Assembly: GCA_023525975.1 (NCBI GenBank)
Contig: CM042023.1
Coordinates: forward strand, 20,571,501 to 20,635,500
DNA: 64,000 bases
Origin: Smallanthus sonchifolius
Lineage: Eukaryota; Streptophyta; Magnoliopsida; Asterales; Asteraceae
Direction of reading: 5' to 3'
Shown: piece by piece, positions 1 through 11,017 of the stretch
Numbering within the stretch: position 1 is the stretch's first letter
Layout: each line of letters opens with the position of its first letter
Position numbers and translations under genes: made by a program
The notes under the pieces: model-generated
Seen by the model: only the letters and a program-made list of their open reading frames with translations
Told to the model about the DNA's origin: nothing
The model's database searches: none

Positions 1-882
1 AAAATATGGTTTGAATTTTTGGGTGATACACCAAATATATATGCTTAATAAATACTTGACAAAAATTTAAGCATATTGTGTCAAAACACTTGCTGGTTAT
101 GTTAGGGCTCTCAAGGAAATTTGCAAATGCGCTAGCATTACACTTGCTGCCAATGGCTATGAGGTCATTTTTTTTGGGTGCTCGAATTTCAAACAACCCA
201 ACGTTAGAATTTCTAGGTTAGTTCACATAGTAAAAGTTTCGGGTCGGTTTGATAACTTCATTTTCAAAAATCGATCCACGGTACAACTCCTAAAATTCAG
301 TTTGAACTTTGAACAACCAAATTCAAGACCAATTAAAATCACTGATTTTCCAATCAATAACAACTAAAATAAAAAACTAAAAATATAAATTCATTAAAGT
401 TTCAACTTTGAGTCAAGTTTCAAGTTTCACATCTAACTTTAATCAAGTTTCAATCAACAAATCAAGTTACAAGTTTCGTTCAAGAATCAAATTTGATATC
501 TAATTTCAACATTGTTCAAATTTGACATCTAATTTCAACATTATTGAATTGATGGAGTGTAATAGTTGAAAGAGAAAAAAAAATCACAAACCCGTAGTGT
601 TGGGTTTTTCGTATACAAGTTTTTTTTCTAAAAAAGCTTTTAGGATAAACATAATAGCAGAAGCATGTATACGAATCGTATCAAGCCAGAACTTATATCC
701 GCCCACCAGGAGTCCAGATGCAAAACCAAATAGAAACAAAACACAACCATAAGGTGTTAAACGAAAACATACATTTCATTTAAGTAGCTAACCAAGTCAG
801 AAACACCACGAGATCAATGAACCCAATCGCTAGATCTGATAACACAAAACAACCAAAGCACCTGAACTTCTTCAGGTCTCGA
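1..882. other. AT-rich intergenic stretch, no gene seen
   Basis: I see no convincing coding region. Around 400-545 there are degenerate direct repeats of a 'caagtttca / tctaatttcaacatt' type, including a near-perfect local duplication near 490-545. The rest is unremarkable AT-rich sequence. Confidence 0.5.
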
Positions 883-1812
883 TCACGATCCACCCACAAC
901 AAAAAACTGTCGTGGCCGGTGGTTCGCACGGCGGCAGCGAAACGGCGTAGGCTGCAACTGAGCCTTCCAGCTTATTACATTACCAAGGAACTTAAACACA
1001 TAGCCTGTTATTGACCTTCCTTTATCTAGGTCCTTTGCATAATCAACATCAACAAAGCCCTCAATTGTGTCTTGACTATCACCCACAATTCTACCAAAAA
1101 TTAACCCCAAGCCTTTAGTACCCTTTATATACTTCAGTACCCACTTAGTTGCCTCACAATGAGGTTTTCCAGGTGTTGCCAAATATCTACTAATCACGCT
1201 AAATGCATAAGCCAAGTCTTTGTTCTTCATCTGAATGAGGAGAATCTTGAGCAGATAGCTTGAAGTGTGTTGCCAATGGAGTTTTCATTGTTTTACATCC
1301 ATCCATGGCATACTTTTTTAGCACCTTTTCCACATAGGAAGTTTGAGTTAACCTTAACTTCCTGATGTCCCTTCTTCTGGTAATTTCCATCCCTAAGATT
1401 TCTTGGCTTCACCCAAATCTTTCATCTCAAACTCTAAATTCAATAGCCTTTTAGTACCTTCTATCTCTTCTTTGTTTTTGCATGCTAACAACATATCATC
1501 TACATATAACAATAGGTAGATGAATTCTCTTTTACACCATTCCCTAAAATATAGGCAGCAATCATATGAACTCCTTGAGAACCCATGAGTAACAATGAAC
1601 TCATCAAATCTTTTATACCACTGTCTTGGAGACTGGTTGAGTCCATACAAATATCTCTTAAGTAAACATACTTTATCTTCATACACCTTCTTTACAAATC
1701 CCAATGGCTGAGCCATATAGATCTTTTCATCTAGGAAACCATGCAAAAAAAAGTTGTTTGAACATCCGGTGTGCTTGACTACCAGAGAGAAATAATATTT
1801 CTGTACTGGCAA
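883..1812 (-). pseudogene. Ty1/copia polyprotein fossil (reverse transcriptase to RNase H)
   Basis: Three minus-strand reading frames follow one another. The piece at 1393-1812 reads as the copia reverse transcriptase and contains the catalytic motif YVDDM with the preceding LLL and the KRYLYGLNQSPRQWY block. The piece at 1199-1390 matches the connection region (YVEKVLKKY, then KTPL). The piece at 883-1230 matches the start of RNase H (ATPGKPH, WVLKYIKGTKGLGL, SITGYVFKFLGN). The frames are broken at about 1390 and 1210, and RNase H is cut off near 930, so the copy is dead. No LTR or primer site was found beside it. Copia elements normally encode gag, protease, integrase, RT and RNase H; only the end of pol remains. 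Confidence 0.9.
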
Positions 1813-2519
1813 GTCTATTAGGACATGAGGTATGGTTAGTGAGTGTACGTGTTTTTTTTTTGTTTTTTTAAGTTATTTATTAATTAATTTCAAACAATAA
1901 ATTTAATTAAGTAATTAATAAAAATAACACATAAAATTATAAATTTAAATATTTAATAAAAATAAAACATAATAAAATCACTAAAAACATAGACAAACTA
2001 CTATAGTGAACACTCGTAAATATGATCAACCAAATCCGCAAGGTTGCGTATCTTAAGACGGTTTGCTCGCTTTTGTTCCTCATCAACTTCTACAAACGTC
2101 GGCGGAGCCAGCTACGACCGTAGTGAAGAAAATCTAATCAACATAGTCGGATGATGACGATGACAACGAAAACATTTTTGAAAGTGTTTAATATAAGTGA
2201 GAGTTGTGCATAAAAATGTGATTTAGTGTGGTATTTATATCAGTTTTTTTTTTAAGTTTAATGTATATGATCAATGAACGGTCATCACTATGCCAACAGT
2301 GGGCAATCTGATTACCTGAAACCACATACCAGTTTACCCGAATCATATACCCGAAGTTTTCATTTTTTAATTTTTATTTCCATTAATCCTTATTTATTAA
2401 TGTTTTATTTTAGTATGTTCATTATGTAGAAAATTAAAAAAAATTTTATATGTATTTGATGATATTACTTATATTTTGTATGTTGTGAAATATATGTAAA
2501 ATTATTATGATATTATATT
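1813..2519. other. AT-rich stretch with a possible Harbinger transposase C-terminus
   Basis: On the minus strand around 2010-2110 a short open stretch reads EEQKRANRLKIRN followed by a LVDHIYEC-like end. This resembles the C-terminal tail of plant HARBI1/ALP1-type nucleases (an RN...DLVEHIW pattern). It is short and not bordered by a recognisable terminal inverted repeat, so it is only a hint. The remainder is AT-rich with poly-T tracts. Confidence 0.3.
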
Positions 2520-3022
2520 GGGAAAACTTCACCAAATAGTAACCAAGTTTCTCAAGTGTTCCATTTAAGTTACTATAAGTTTTTTTGTCCCTCTAAAGTC
2601 ACTCAACTTTCACTAAGTGTTCCAATCATATATAACATTTTTATAAATGTTTAATTTTTTTAAAATTGAATGAGACAAATGAAATATATATGAATATTAG
2701 TTAATAATAAGTGAAATTTTTATTCTAATTAAATTAAAATAGGAGGTAATAGTGAAGAAAAAAAATTCACCAAATAATAAACAAGTTTCAAAATTGTTAT
2801 ATTTAAGTCGAATTGAAAAAAAAATAATTGCTAAATAGTAAACAAGATTCATATATGTTTCATTTATCTTATTCAATTTTAAAAAATTTAAACATTTATA
2901 AAAATATTACATAGGATTGGAACACCTACTGAAAGTTGAGTGACTTTAGAGAGACAAAAAAATTTTGAGTGACTTAAATGGAACACTTAGAAAACTTGGT
3001 TACTATTGTGTAAAGTTATCCC
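2520..3022. mobile_element. Mutator-type MITE with long terminal inverted repeats
   Basis: The two ends are inverted copies over about 165 bases, beginning GGGAAAACTTCACC at the left and, read inward, GGGATAACTTTACAC at the right. Both arms carry the same 'tagtaaccaagttt ... cactcaactttca' text. It is flanked by TATTATATT (2511-2519) and TATTATATA (3023-3031), an 8-of-9 match, which fits the 9-base duplication made by Mutator-like transposases. No coding capacity. Confidence 0.75.
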
Positions 3023-3031
3023 TATTATATA

Positions 3032-3728
3032 TTTATGATGACGTATATATGTATGTAATGTATCATATTTTAATTTGTAATATTTGTTATATAAATAAAA
3101 ATTATACAATAATTATAATGGTAAAAAATAAATATACCTGAAAATCCTAACTAGTATTTTTAACAAGTTAACGCGTATACCCGATACCAAATGACCTTGT
3201 TATCTAGTGACATCGGTGATTCCTAGGTTTTTTTTTGTTGAAAGCAGACACCAGGATCATTTTGGGAGATAGATGTTATCTAAATTGGATCCAACTACCC
3301 CACTAATCTCGATCAAATCCCCAACCCAGGAGGAAACTCACAACTGGTTAGGACTACCATTCCTAGGTAGTAAAAAAAATTGGTATTTAAAGTAAAACAC
3401 TGTTGTTCAAAAAAAATCTAACTTCCTTAATATCATCGACAGCTGCGTCAAGAAGCCGCGTCTCACTCTTACCTCACCGTCATTAATACTAACAACCATC
3501 ACACAATCTCGAATCACCGCGTATCCACATTCTTCCAAACATAAAACTCGACAAATCGAGAAAATAAACAAACATTAATAACATAATTAATTCCCGTATT
3601 TAAATCTTCAAAAACAACCTTTTAATCAAACTCTTCTAATTTACATACAATAATTCCTGAAAATAAAAAACAAAACAAAATTTAGGGCCTCAAAATTGCT
3701 ATTCCTTGTTATTTACGAAGATATCGCA
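3032..3728. other. Intergenic, downstream of the GDU gene
   Basis: No open reading frame with recognisable content. AT-rich; it probably includes the 3' untranslated region of the GLUTAMINE DUMPER gene that ends at 3729. Confidence 0.45.
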
Positions 3729-4010
3729 TCAGTTTACGCCGGCGGGAGCGGCCAGGTACGTCGGAACGTTATCTCCGGCCATAATCACGACGAACTTGGG
3801 GCTGACGTTTGATTCTTCTCGAAGCTTCGTGGCCTTGCCAGTTTCAATATCCAGACCGGTGGTTGCGGACCGCCGGTTCCGCTGAGAACAGGCCAGGATA
3901 ACCAACGCAACCACTATCAGAGCCAGCATTGTGGCTATTCCTCCGAACAAATAAACCAACGGCGAATCGAATCTCCAAAATGACGATGATGATGACATGG
4001 CGTTTGTCAT
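3729..4010 (-). CDS. GLUTAMINE DUMPER family protein (copy 1)
   Basis: Predicted 93-residue single-pass membrane protein. Members of this plant family promote amino-acid export at the plasma membrane; in Arabidopsis GDU1 works with the ubiquitin ligase LOG2 (family knowledge, not visible here). Seen in the sequence: an N-terminal segment rich in Ser and Trp, one hydrophobic helix at about residues 17-41 (LVYLFGG then LIVVALVILACS), a basic patch (QRNRRS), and near the C-terminus the family signature VIMAG followed by PTYLA. The open frame extends upstream to 4112, but I prefer the Met at 4010, because the residues before it are unlike the family; the Met at 3998 is also possible. Single exon, as usual for GDU genes. 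A second member lies at 11018-11320 on the same strand. A TATA-like GAATATATCC occurs near 4155. Confidence 0.88.
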   Translation of the reverse strand: MTNAMSSSSSFWRFDSPLVYLFGGIATMLALIVVALVILACSQRNRRSATTGLDIETGKATKLREESNVSPKFVVIMAGDNVPTYLAAPAGVN

Positions 4011-4312
4011 AAGTGTGTGTGTATGTTGTGTTTCTAGTGTGTGGAAATTGAGGGGGATATATGGTGGAAAATGTACTACATCCATTTGCAGGAAGTACAA
4101 GCACTGTTTCAAAAGCTTTAATGAATGGTGATGGAATTGAGCCTGTAATAAAGGATATATTCTTTTTTATTTTTTATTTTCTTTCATTTCAATCTTGGTG
4201 CTTGAAACTTATTAGGAGTTCTATTTGACAAGGCAAGCTTAAATTTTTTTAAGCCTAAAATATAGTTTAAAAGTATGATCCTCTCTATATATATTTTATG
4301 CTTAAGATCGTA

Positions 4313-4631
4313 TGGTAAGGGTCAAATGCTAACCAATATTTATGTGATAACCATGATAACCACTTTCAAACATAGTGCTACGTATATGTAACAGTTATCA
4401 TTATGTTAACGTTACATATACGTAAACACTATGTGTCACGTATATGTAACATTATTTGGTACGTATACGTAAGACTCATCATTTCCGTATTTACGTTCAA
4501 AATATTTATTCAAGATACTTAAATACTATTTTAATAATTAAAAGAAAAAATAATTTATAAATTATGTGATTGTTTTATAGTGGTTAACACGGTTATCACA
4601 TAAAAAGTTGGTTAGTATTTGAACTCTTCCC
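4313..4631. mobile_element. MITE with 10-base target duplication (Mutator-like)
   Basis: The ends are inverted: left GGTAAGGGTCAAATGCTAACC, right (reverse complement) GGGAAGAGTTCAAATACTAACC, continuing into matching TGTGATAACC text. It is flanked by TAAGATCGTA at 4303-4312 and again at 4632-4641, a perfect 10-base repeat, so probably a 9-10 base duplication of the Mutator type. The centre carries several 'acgtatatgtaac' repeats in both orientations. It sits about 300 bases upstream of the GDU start. Confidence 0.75.
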
Positions 4632-4641
4632 TAAGATCGTA

Positions 4642-5000
4642 ATATGTGGGAACATGATGACATACAATTGTTTTAGTATTCGATATCTAAGAAGCACAAA
4701 TCCCACATATTAGATTTAAGGTGAGTTTTAGTTTAAAAAAGTACATTTATTGATTCTTTACTTTGCTTCTCAAAATCTTAAAATTAAACAAAGTTAAATT
4801 ATAAAAGGTGAAGGCTCGAAAATGTAAGAGCCAACCTTTTTTTTAATAGTCAAAGAGCCCTTGCTAGATGAAATACATTGATCAACTAAACTAAGGATAT
4901 ATCATATGTTACAAGTTAGTAATGTATCTTATGGTGAATTTCACATACCATGCCTCATAATATTTTTCTTATATCTAAAACTACTTTAATGTGTTAAACT
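4642..5000. other. AT-rich intergenic stretch
   Basis: No coding or repeat structure that I can support. Confidence 0.4.
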
Positions 5001-5009
5001 TTTATAATA

Positions 5010-5749
5010 GGGATATTTATATATCTCTCATTGCTAAGATCATTAATTACATATTTTCTTAAGCCAAAAAATCAATTACATATTTCTCCTTCCTAAAACA
5101 TATATATTACATATTTATCCATTTTATTGAAATTAACTTATTGAATGACTAATTTACATTTATTTTTATTAAGGGGTTTTTACATATTTCTCATTCCGAA
5201 TACCATCTTTTACATATTTCCCCATGTTGTTTTATGGGGAATCAGTTTCACATTGTTTGTTGGAAAATCAGTTTCAGTTCCTTAGCTCCTTTTTTGGTTT
5301 AGTGAATATTCTTTTAAAAAATTAAAGAAATTGAAAAAAATATAAAATATAACATTACCCCACACTTTCGATATTTTATATTTTATTTTTAATATTTTAT
5401 TTAATCAGTTTCAGATTCAACAATTTCATTTAATATTTAATATTTTATTTTTTAATTTCTTTAATTTTTAAAAAGACTATTCACAAAAGCATAAAAAAAG
5501 TTAAGGAACTGAAACTGATTCTCCATCAAACAATTTGAGAAAATATGTAATTGATGTCCTTAGTAATGGAAGTATATAAAAATTACTTAGTAAAAATAAA
5601 GGTAATATAATCATTGAATAAGTTAATTTTAATGAAATACATAAATATGTAATATATATGTTTTTGAAAAAGGAAATATGTAAATGATTTTTTGAATTAA
5701 GAAAATATGTAATTAATGATCTTAGTAGGGGGAAATATGTAAATGTCTC
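5010..5749. mobile_element. Fold-back Mutator-like MITE, 'acatatttcccc' family (copy 1)
   Basis: Long inverted arms (about 5010-5160 and 5600-5749) share the repeated phrase 'attacatatttcyyc'. A second inner pair of inverted arms (about 5255-5310 and 5470-5540, 'cagtttcagttcctta') makes a nested hairpin. The target duplication TTTATAATA is perfect at 5001-5009 and 5750-5758. Relatives lie at 39132-39442 and 48628-48950. Confidence 0.75.
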
Positions 5750-5831
5750 TTTATAATAATAAGTTTTTAATAGAGAAAATCTCACACACTCAAACACTTT
5801 ATGCACATTAGTGATTCCTTCTAGTTTGTAA

Positions 5832-6095
5832 GAGCATTCTCAGCCGGATCCTTATATTTCTTATCCTTATCCTTATAATTACACTAAAAATCACTACTTT
5901 ATCTACCTTTTTTCTCTCATTTTCTCTCTCCTTATCCTTATCCTTATAATTACACTAAAAACAACTACATTTTTCCTTATATTTACAAAAAAAAATATAT
6001 CTTTTCTCTCTCCTCCACTCACAACCACTTTAAACCACTCCATAAAATATACAAAACTCACTCACACAATTATACCAAACCGGCTGTGAATCCTC
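5832..6095. mobile_element. Tourist-type MITE (PIF/Harbinger)
   Basis: Terminal inverted repeats GAGCATTCTCAGCCGG (left) and GAGGATTCACAGCCGG (right, read inward), flanked by TAA at 5829-5831 and 6096-6098. These are hallmarks of Tourist MITEs. The inside contains two copies of 'tccttatccttataattacactaaaaa'. No coding capacity. Confidence 0.8.
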
Positions 6096-6114
6096 TAATA
6101 AGAGAGAAGTTTAA

Positions 6115-6818
6115 GGTAGTGATTGGTATGCATGAGTGCATGGTAGAATGGAATGAGTCATTGCACTTGAATGAAAAAAAAACATGTTTGTTAATCACAT
6201 AGGAATGAAATTGACCATTACATAAGAAATGTGATTATTTCCCTTCTAATGAATTTCATTCCTTGGGGTAGAGGTGTTTTCTTTTCATTCCTTCAAAGAA
6301 TTGAATGATTTTGTTTAATTAATGATCTGAACCATGACTCAAACCATGGCCTGACCCATGTCCGACTCATGACCCGAACCATGGCTAGACCCATGTCCGA
6401 CTCATGACCCGAACCATGGCTAGACCCATGACTCGTACCATGCCCCGACCCATGACCCGTCCCATGACCCGACCCACGCCCTGACCCATGACACGTCCCA
6501 TGACCCGAACCATGGCACAACCCATGGCCCATCTCATCACCCGACCCATGCCCTGACCCATGACACGTCCCATGGCCCGTCCCATGACATGACCCATGAC
6601 CCGACCCATAATATAAATTTATATTTAAAAATATTTTATTTTTCATAAAATGTTTTCATGTCTACCAAACAGCACAAAGTAATGATTCATTTCATTCCAA
6701 TAGTATAACCAAACAGTACAATGGAATGATAATGATCCATTTCTTTCCCCTGTCCATTCTATTCACTCGTTCATTCCATTCCGTCGTTTATTCCATTACC
6801 CCCATACCAAACAGACCC
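6115..6818. mobile_element. Harbinger-type MITE containing a 12-base minisatellite
   Basis: Ends: left GGTAGTGATTGGTATG; right, read inward, GGGTCTGTTTGGTATG. TAA flanks both sides (6112-6114, 6819-6821). Subterminal regions are full of 'ggaatgaatg'-type text on both sides. The centre (about 6325-6610) is an imperfect array of 12-base units, CCCATGACCCGA. A member of the same family at 46801-47573 has the same ends and a different minisatellite. Confidence 0.8.
6325..6610 (-). repeat. Minisatellite, about 12-base unit, readable as Gly-His repeats
   Basis: Some two dozen degenerate copies of CCCATGACCCGA / CCCATGACACGT. On the minus strand the frame stays open because the unit is a multiple of three, giving GHGSGHGTGHG in one frame and MGRVMG in another. 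The openness follows from the repeat length and is not evidence of a gene. It lies inside the MITE at 6115-6818. Confidence 0.85.
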
Positions 6819-6821
6819 TAA

Positions 6822-7300
6822 GTGACCTTTATCTTTCTAAAGGAAGTCATCGGTGATCACTATCAAGCCTAGTGAAAAGTTGTAAACATTGTATATCTAT
6901 CAATTTTAGACAGGAGTTGATAGTAAAGCAAACTCTTGATCAAGGATCATGGAGTTGATGTAAGGTGTACTCGTTAAAATCCACCCAAACTACTATACAA
7001 CATTGTGTTCTTGTAGTGACATATTTTTATCACTTATATACTTGTTTTATTTATAAGCTTTCAATTGAGTGGTAATACAAGATGGTTTCAACTAATCAAT
7101 TATAGTTCCATATGTGTGTCTAAACTCTATAATTTATATGGAGGTAAACTCAAGTTGAAGGATTTTGGATACAAACGAGTCATTTTGGGGTGAATTGAGC
7201 TAATAAAGGTCAGATCTACTATTGGTGTTTAAACGTGACTAGATGGATGGCTATAATTAAACTAGAGCAATTAGTGTTGAATTGGTCATGTAATTGCCAA
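6822..7300. other. Intergenic, no feature seen
   Basis: No gene-like or repeat structure that I could support. Confidence 0.4.
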
Positions 7301-7761
7301 TGTTTTAAAAACCGGACCAGACCGGTCGGTCATCTTAACGGTCCGGTCACATAGCTTAAAACAAGTTGCAAAATAACCGGCCGGTTCCGCGATATTTCCA
7401 ATTGAACCGGTTCGCCGGTCGGACCGGTTTTTTGTAAAAAAATCGTTTTTTCGGTTTTTCACGTTCCAAAAGTCCTCACTTTGGATTATATTTGTTGGAT
7501 TTTTAAGTTTGAATTATGTTTGTTGGATATTTGGATGAAATGTTTGAACCTGTGTTCCTAAAAAATGACTGTTATAGTGTTATGTGTATTTTTTAAGTTG
7601 GCTAAAATTTTTAAGTTTGAATTATGTTTGTTGGATATTTGGATTGTTACGTGTATTTTAATATTTTTTAAAACGTCGCCCGGTTCGTAATCCGGTCCGA
7701 CCGGTCCAACTAGTGGACCGGTAAGACATTCGGTTCGCTGTCCGGTCTGGTTTCAAAACAT
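7301..7761. mobile_element. MITE-like element with 'accggaccagaccgg' ends
   Basis: The left end reads TGTTTTAAAAACCGGACC and the right end, read inward, TATGTTTTGAAACCAGACCGG. Both are followed by GC-rich text made of ccggt/accgg words in an otherwise AT-rich region. Two direct copies of 'tttgaattatgtttgttggatatttggat' lie in the middle. I found no clear target-site duplication, so the superfamily is open. Confidence 0.55.
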
Positions 7762-8077
7762 ACTGATCGGTGAAAGTGGTCAACAAGATAATTGGGTCGT
7801 GTGGACTTTTTAGGCAGTTAGATGTAATTGAGCAAGCTGTAGTTTTTTTTTGTGTGTGGTGGTTTTCTAAATAGCTAATACAAGTAGATAATGCTTTCTA
7901 AAACAAAATACACATCAAATTGTCCGTTTAAAGGATACATATGAATCTATGATTAAACCAATTCGATAATTTGACTTGTGAATGAGACAATGTAGGTCTA
8001 TCTGGATGTGAATAATGTGGTCATTTTCACTTTAATAAGTAAATACATATCTATGAAGCCTACGACCTCCACAATTA
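7762..8077. other. Intergenic, no feature seen
   Basis: Nothing supportable. Confidence 0.4.
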
Positions 8078-8370
8078 GTCATGGGGTATACCTTATATGA
8101 AAACACTCAAGGTGAAAATAAAATGTACGTCACGTGAACGTCACCTCATCACATGGAGTTTTCAGATCACTTTCACATGGTAAAGGGTATACCCGTTTGA
8201 AAGTGAGTAGTATGAGAATTAATTATTTTTATAAAATTTAATTGAGTGATGTGAGTAGTGTGTGTGAGAGAGGGGGTTTCACGGCCCTGAGAAAATTCTC
8301 ACGGCAACATCCCCTTTCACATGGGAAGGGGTGGTATTTCATGCCCCTTCCTATGCCCCACACCGGTTGA
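8078..8370. mobile_element. Probable MITE with 'ggtataccy' ends
   Basis: A left GGGGTATACC and a right GGTGGTATTTCATGCCCC resemble the ends of the better-defined Harbinger-type element at 47725-48033. Both have GC-richer bodies with 'tcacgg' and 'cacgtcac' words. No clean target duplication was found and the exact ends are uncertain. Confidence 0.35.
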
Positions 8371-9245
8371 TCTAAGGTTAACAAACCTTAAACACATTTT
8401 TAAAGTTTGTACCCTTCAATATACCAATGTAACAATCCTCTATTAAATATACCAATCCAAACCAAATTGCCTGAATTACAACAAAATTCATCATCAATTT
8501 GCAAACAAACCACTCCAATGTGTAATAACTACTAATTTGTCAAAAACCATCCGGTTTTCTTGAAGTTTGCCGATTCATTGTTGATGGTGGCAAATACGCT
8601 TCAAGCGGTGACGTTTTTTGTTGAGAGAAGGTGGAGATTGGGACTAGTTTATCAAGTGCCACTGACTACCCCTTGTTCCTTTTAATATTTAATAGCAGTG
8701 GTAGCAGTGGTGGTGGCACTGTAGTTACCGTCGTTGCATTTTAAAGGAGTTGATAATTATGAGCTTGTAGAAAGTTCTAATATATATTTTTATAAAGAGC
8801 CATAAGTCTAAACCAAGCGTGTTCTAGCCCGTAACACAACCTAATCCGACCCGACCCCGACCCCGACCCATACGTCACTCATAAAAAGTATGATGTTTTT
8901 TGAGAAAAATTTATAAATTATATTAGGGCCACATATTTCATCTCAAGGTTTTTTTTTGGAAACTAATTAAATGTATTGATTTGACCTTTTATGCTTTTTA
9001 TTATTCGTTATTTTGAAAAGAAAAAAAGGTGGAATTGTAGTTTTCGGTTCGCTTAGTTCGTATGATGATTGATAAAGATAAAGCCATTAAAGGTGAGTTC
9101 CACAAGATAAACATAGAATGTTGCATTTTTATATTATTTAATATTCTTTTAAGTTTTTAACTATTATTCTTGGTTTTGTATTTAGTATAAGTGATAATCT
9201 TGGCCCATTTTTTAAAAAATGGTTCCTTTTAGTAAAAATCAATTG
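8371..9245. other. Intergenic with short 'gacccgac' runs
   Basis: No gene seen. A short 'ccgacccgaccccgaccccgaccc' type run near 8845-8870 resembles the text at 10140-10320, probably an old shared repeat. Confidence 0.4.
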
Positions 9246-9385
9246 AATATTAGTTAATTTGGGTGACCTTAAATTAGTCAATAGGTTAATTTGGGTCACC
9301 TTAAATTAGTTAACGGGTCAATTTTGGTCACCTCAAATATTCAACGGGTTAATTTGGACAACCTTAAATTAGCCAACGGATCAAA
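9246..9385. repeat. Tandem repeat, about 33-base unit, four copies
   Basis: Units start with ttaatttgggtgacc and variants ('tcaattttggtcacc', 'ttaatttggacaacc') followed by 'ttaaattagtyaacgg'. They recur about every 33 bases. Degenerate, non-coding. Confidence 0.75.
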
Positions 9386-9439
9386 ATAATCAAGTATTAT
9401 AAAACCTGTTAACTTAAAAATAGTGCATATAAGTTATCC

Positions 9440-10125
9440 TCCCAAAGAAAAAATTGTCACCCCACCCGCACCCCTGCTTTCACTACCGCCGCCACTCGCA
9501 CCCCTGTTATCGCTACCCGCCGCCACCCGCACCCACCCGCCACCACCACCCAATTTTGTTCTTTCACTATCAGTTGACAAGTTTGAAGGTATTCTATCTA
9601 ATTGTTTTTATAGATAGTTTTCTTAAAGAAAAAAACTTCTATAATTTTTAGTAGTTAGTTGGCTAATGAAAAAAAAGAAGGATTTTTATTCCCATAAATT
9701 TTAAATAAAGTAAAAACAAAATATGAATTTCCACCACCTCCACCTGCAATCGCCGCCACCCCCCACCCACCACAACCACACGCCACTGCCTTTCCGCCAC
9801 CCGACACCGCCACCCCCGATTTTGTGCTTTCACTATCAGTTGACAAGGTTGAAGATATTCTATCTAATTATTTTTGTAGATAGTTTTCTTAAAAAATCCT
9901 ATAATTTTTAATAGTTAGTTGGCTAATGAAAAAAAGAGAAGGATTTTTATTACCTTAAATTTTAAATAAAGTAAAAACAAAATATGAATTTCCACCGCCT
10001 CCACCCGCAACCGCCAACCCCACCCGCCCGCCGCCACCACGCGCCACCGCAGCCCGCCCCTGTCCCCGCCGCCATGTCCACACGCCGCGCCGCTACCCGC
10101 CACCACCGCCACCTCCCACCATATT
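9440..10125. repeat. Tandem duplication, about 261-base unit, with 'ccaccgcc' runs
   Basis: The block 'ctatcagttgacaag ... tagttagttggctaatgaaaa ... aaaatatgaatttccacc' occurs at about 9565-9730 and again at about 9830-10000, roughly 261 bases apart. Each copy is bordered by C-rich 'caccgccaccc' minisatellite-like DNA of different length. Pro/His-rich or Gly/Ala-rich frames here are by-products of the simple sequence. Confidence 0.75.
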
Positions 10126-10139
10126 GGCCAAACCTGTTT

Positions 10140-10325
10140 TGACCCGTACCAAGTTCATAGTTTTTTTTAAAAGGACTTGTTTTGACCTCGACTCATTTTG
10201 CTCCAAACCCGTTTTGATCTGAAATCATTTTGCTCCTATAACCCGTATTAACCCGAACCCATTCTGACCTGAATCCGTTATGACCTGTGACCCGAACCCA
10301 CCCGACCCGTCTAGTTTGCCAGGCC
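10140..10325. repeat. Degenerate 'gacccgttttgacc' repeat
   Basis: Loose tandem copies of 'tgacccgaaccca / ttttgacccg' ending in 'gtctagtttgccaggcctaat'. Probably the end of an old transposon. Origin uncertain. Confidence 0.45.
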
Positions 10326-10375
10326 TAATATATAGTTAAAAGATTAACAATGATTAGGTTCTATTTGATATCTTA

Positions 10376-10782
10376 CGGTGTGTTCTAAAGTTTAATAAAG
10401 GAAAAAAAAAAGAAAAAGATAATTAATGAGAGAAGAAAGAGAGGAGAATGAAAATAAGGGAATTAAGGAGAGAAAAAAGGAAGAGAAAGATGTAATGTAA
10501 TTTCGTGTTCTAGAGTAACAAGAAAAAGAAATTATAGATTTTATGTGTTTACTTTCCTTTTTTTCCATTTCCTTCCAATTTGAAAGGAAAGTTGGAAAGG
10601 AAGATTATTTAAAATATTCCTTTTATTTTCTTTCCACTTTCTTCTGTTAAAAAACTTAAGAACACAAAATTTTGAGTTTCTTTCCACTTTCTTTTATTTA
10701 AAAACTCAGAAACACAAATCTTTTCCAGTTTCCTTACACTTACTTTCACTTCTTTCTTTAAAAACGACTCAAGAACACAGCG
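10376..10782. mobile_element. Harbinger-type MITE, purine-rich left and pyrimidine-rich right half
   Basis: Ends: left CGGTGTGTTCTAAAG; right, read inward, CGCTGTGTTCTTGAG. TTA flanks both sides (10373-10375, 10783-10785). The left part is almost pure A/G and the right part mostly T/C. The right half contains three degenerate copies of 'tttccactttctt...aaaaactyaagaacaca'. Confidence 0.7.
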
Positions 10783-11017
10783 TTAGTCCATCTTATCAAG
10801 GTGTCCTTTAAATATTTAATAACGATTTATATATTTTATTAAATTAATGCCGTTAGTATGTTTTACAAAATTCATGCAGATCAAATTTTGTTTACCTCGA
10901 ATTAAACTCAAAAGAATGATACATTTGATGAAGATTAAATCAAACATAAACCTTTTATAACTCCATAGATTTTTACATGCATGATGTGGGATCAATCATA
11001 TATATATATATATACAC

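Noticed and set aside
6293..6646. Gly-His repeat protein of 117 residues on the minus strand
   Set aside because: The frame is open only because the 12-base repeat is a multiple of three; two overlapping frames are both open, and it lies inside a MITE.
9423..10112. Proline-rich and glycine-rich small proteins on both strands
   Set aside because: Simple-sequence artefacts in the duplicated 'ccaccgcc' region; no start context or conserved domain.
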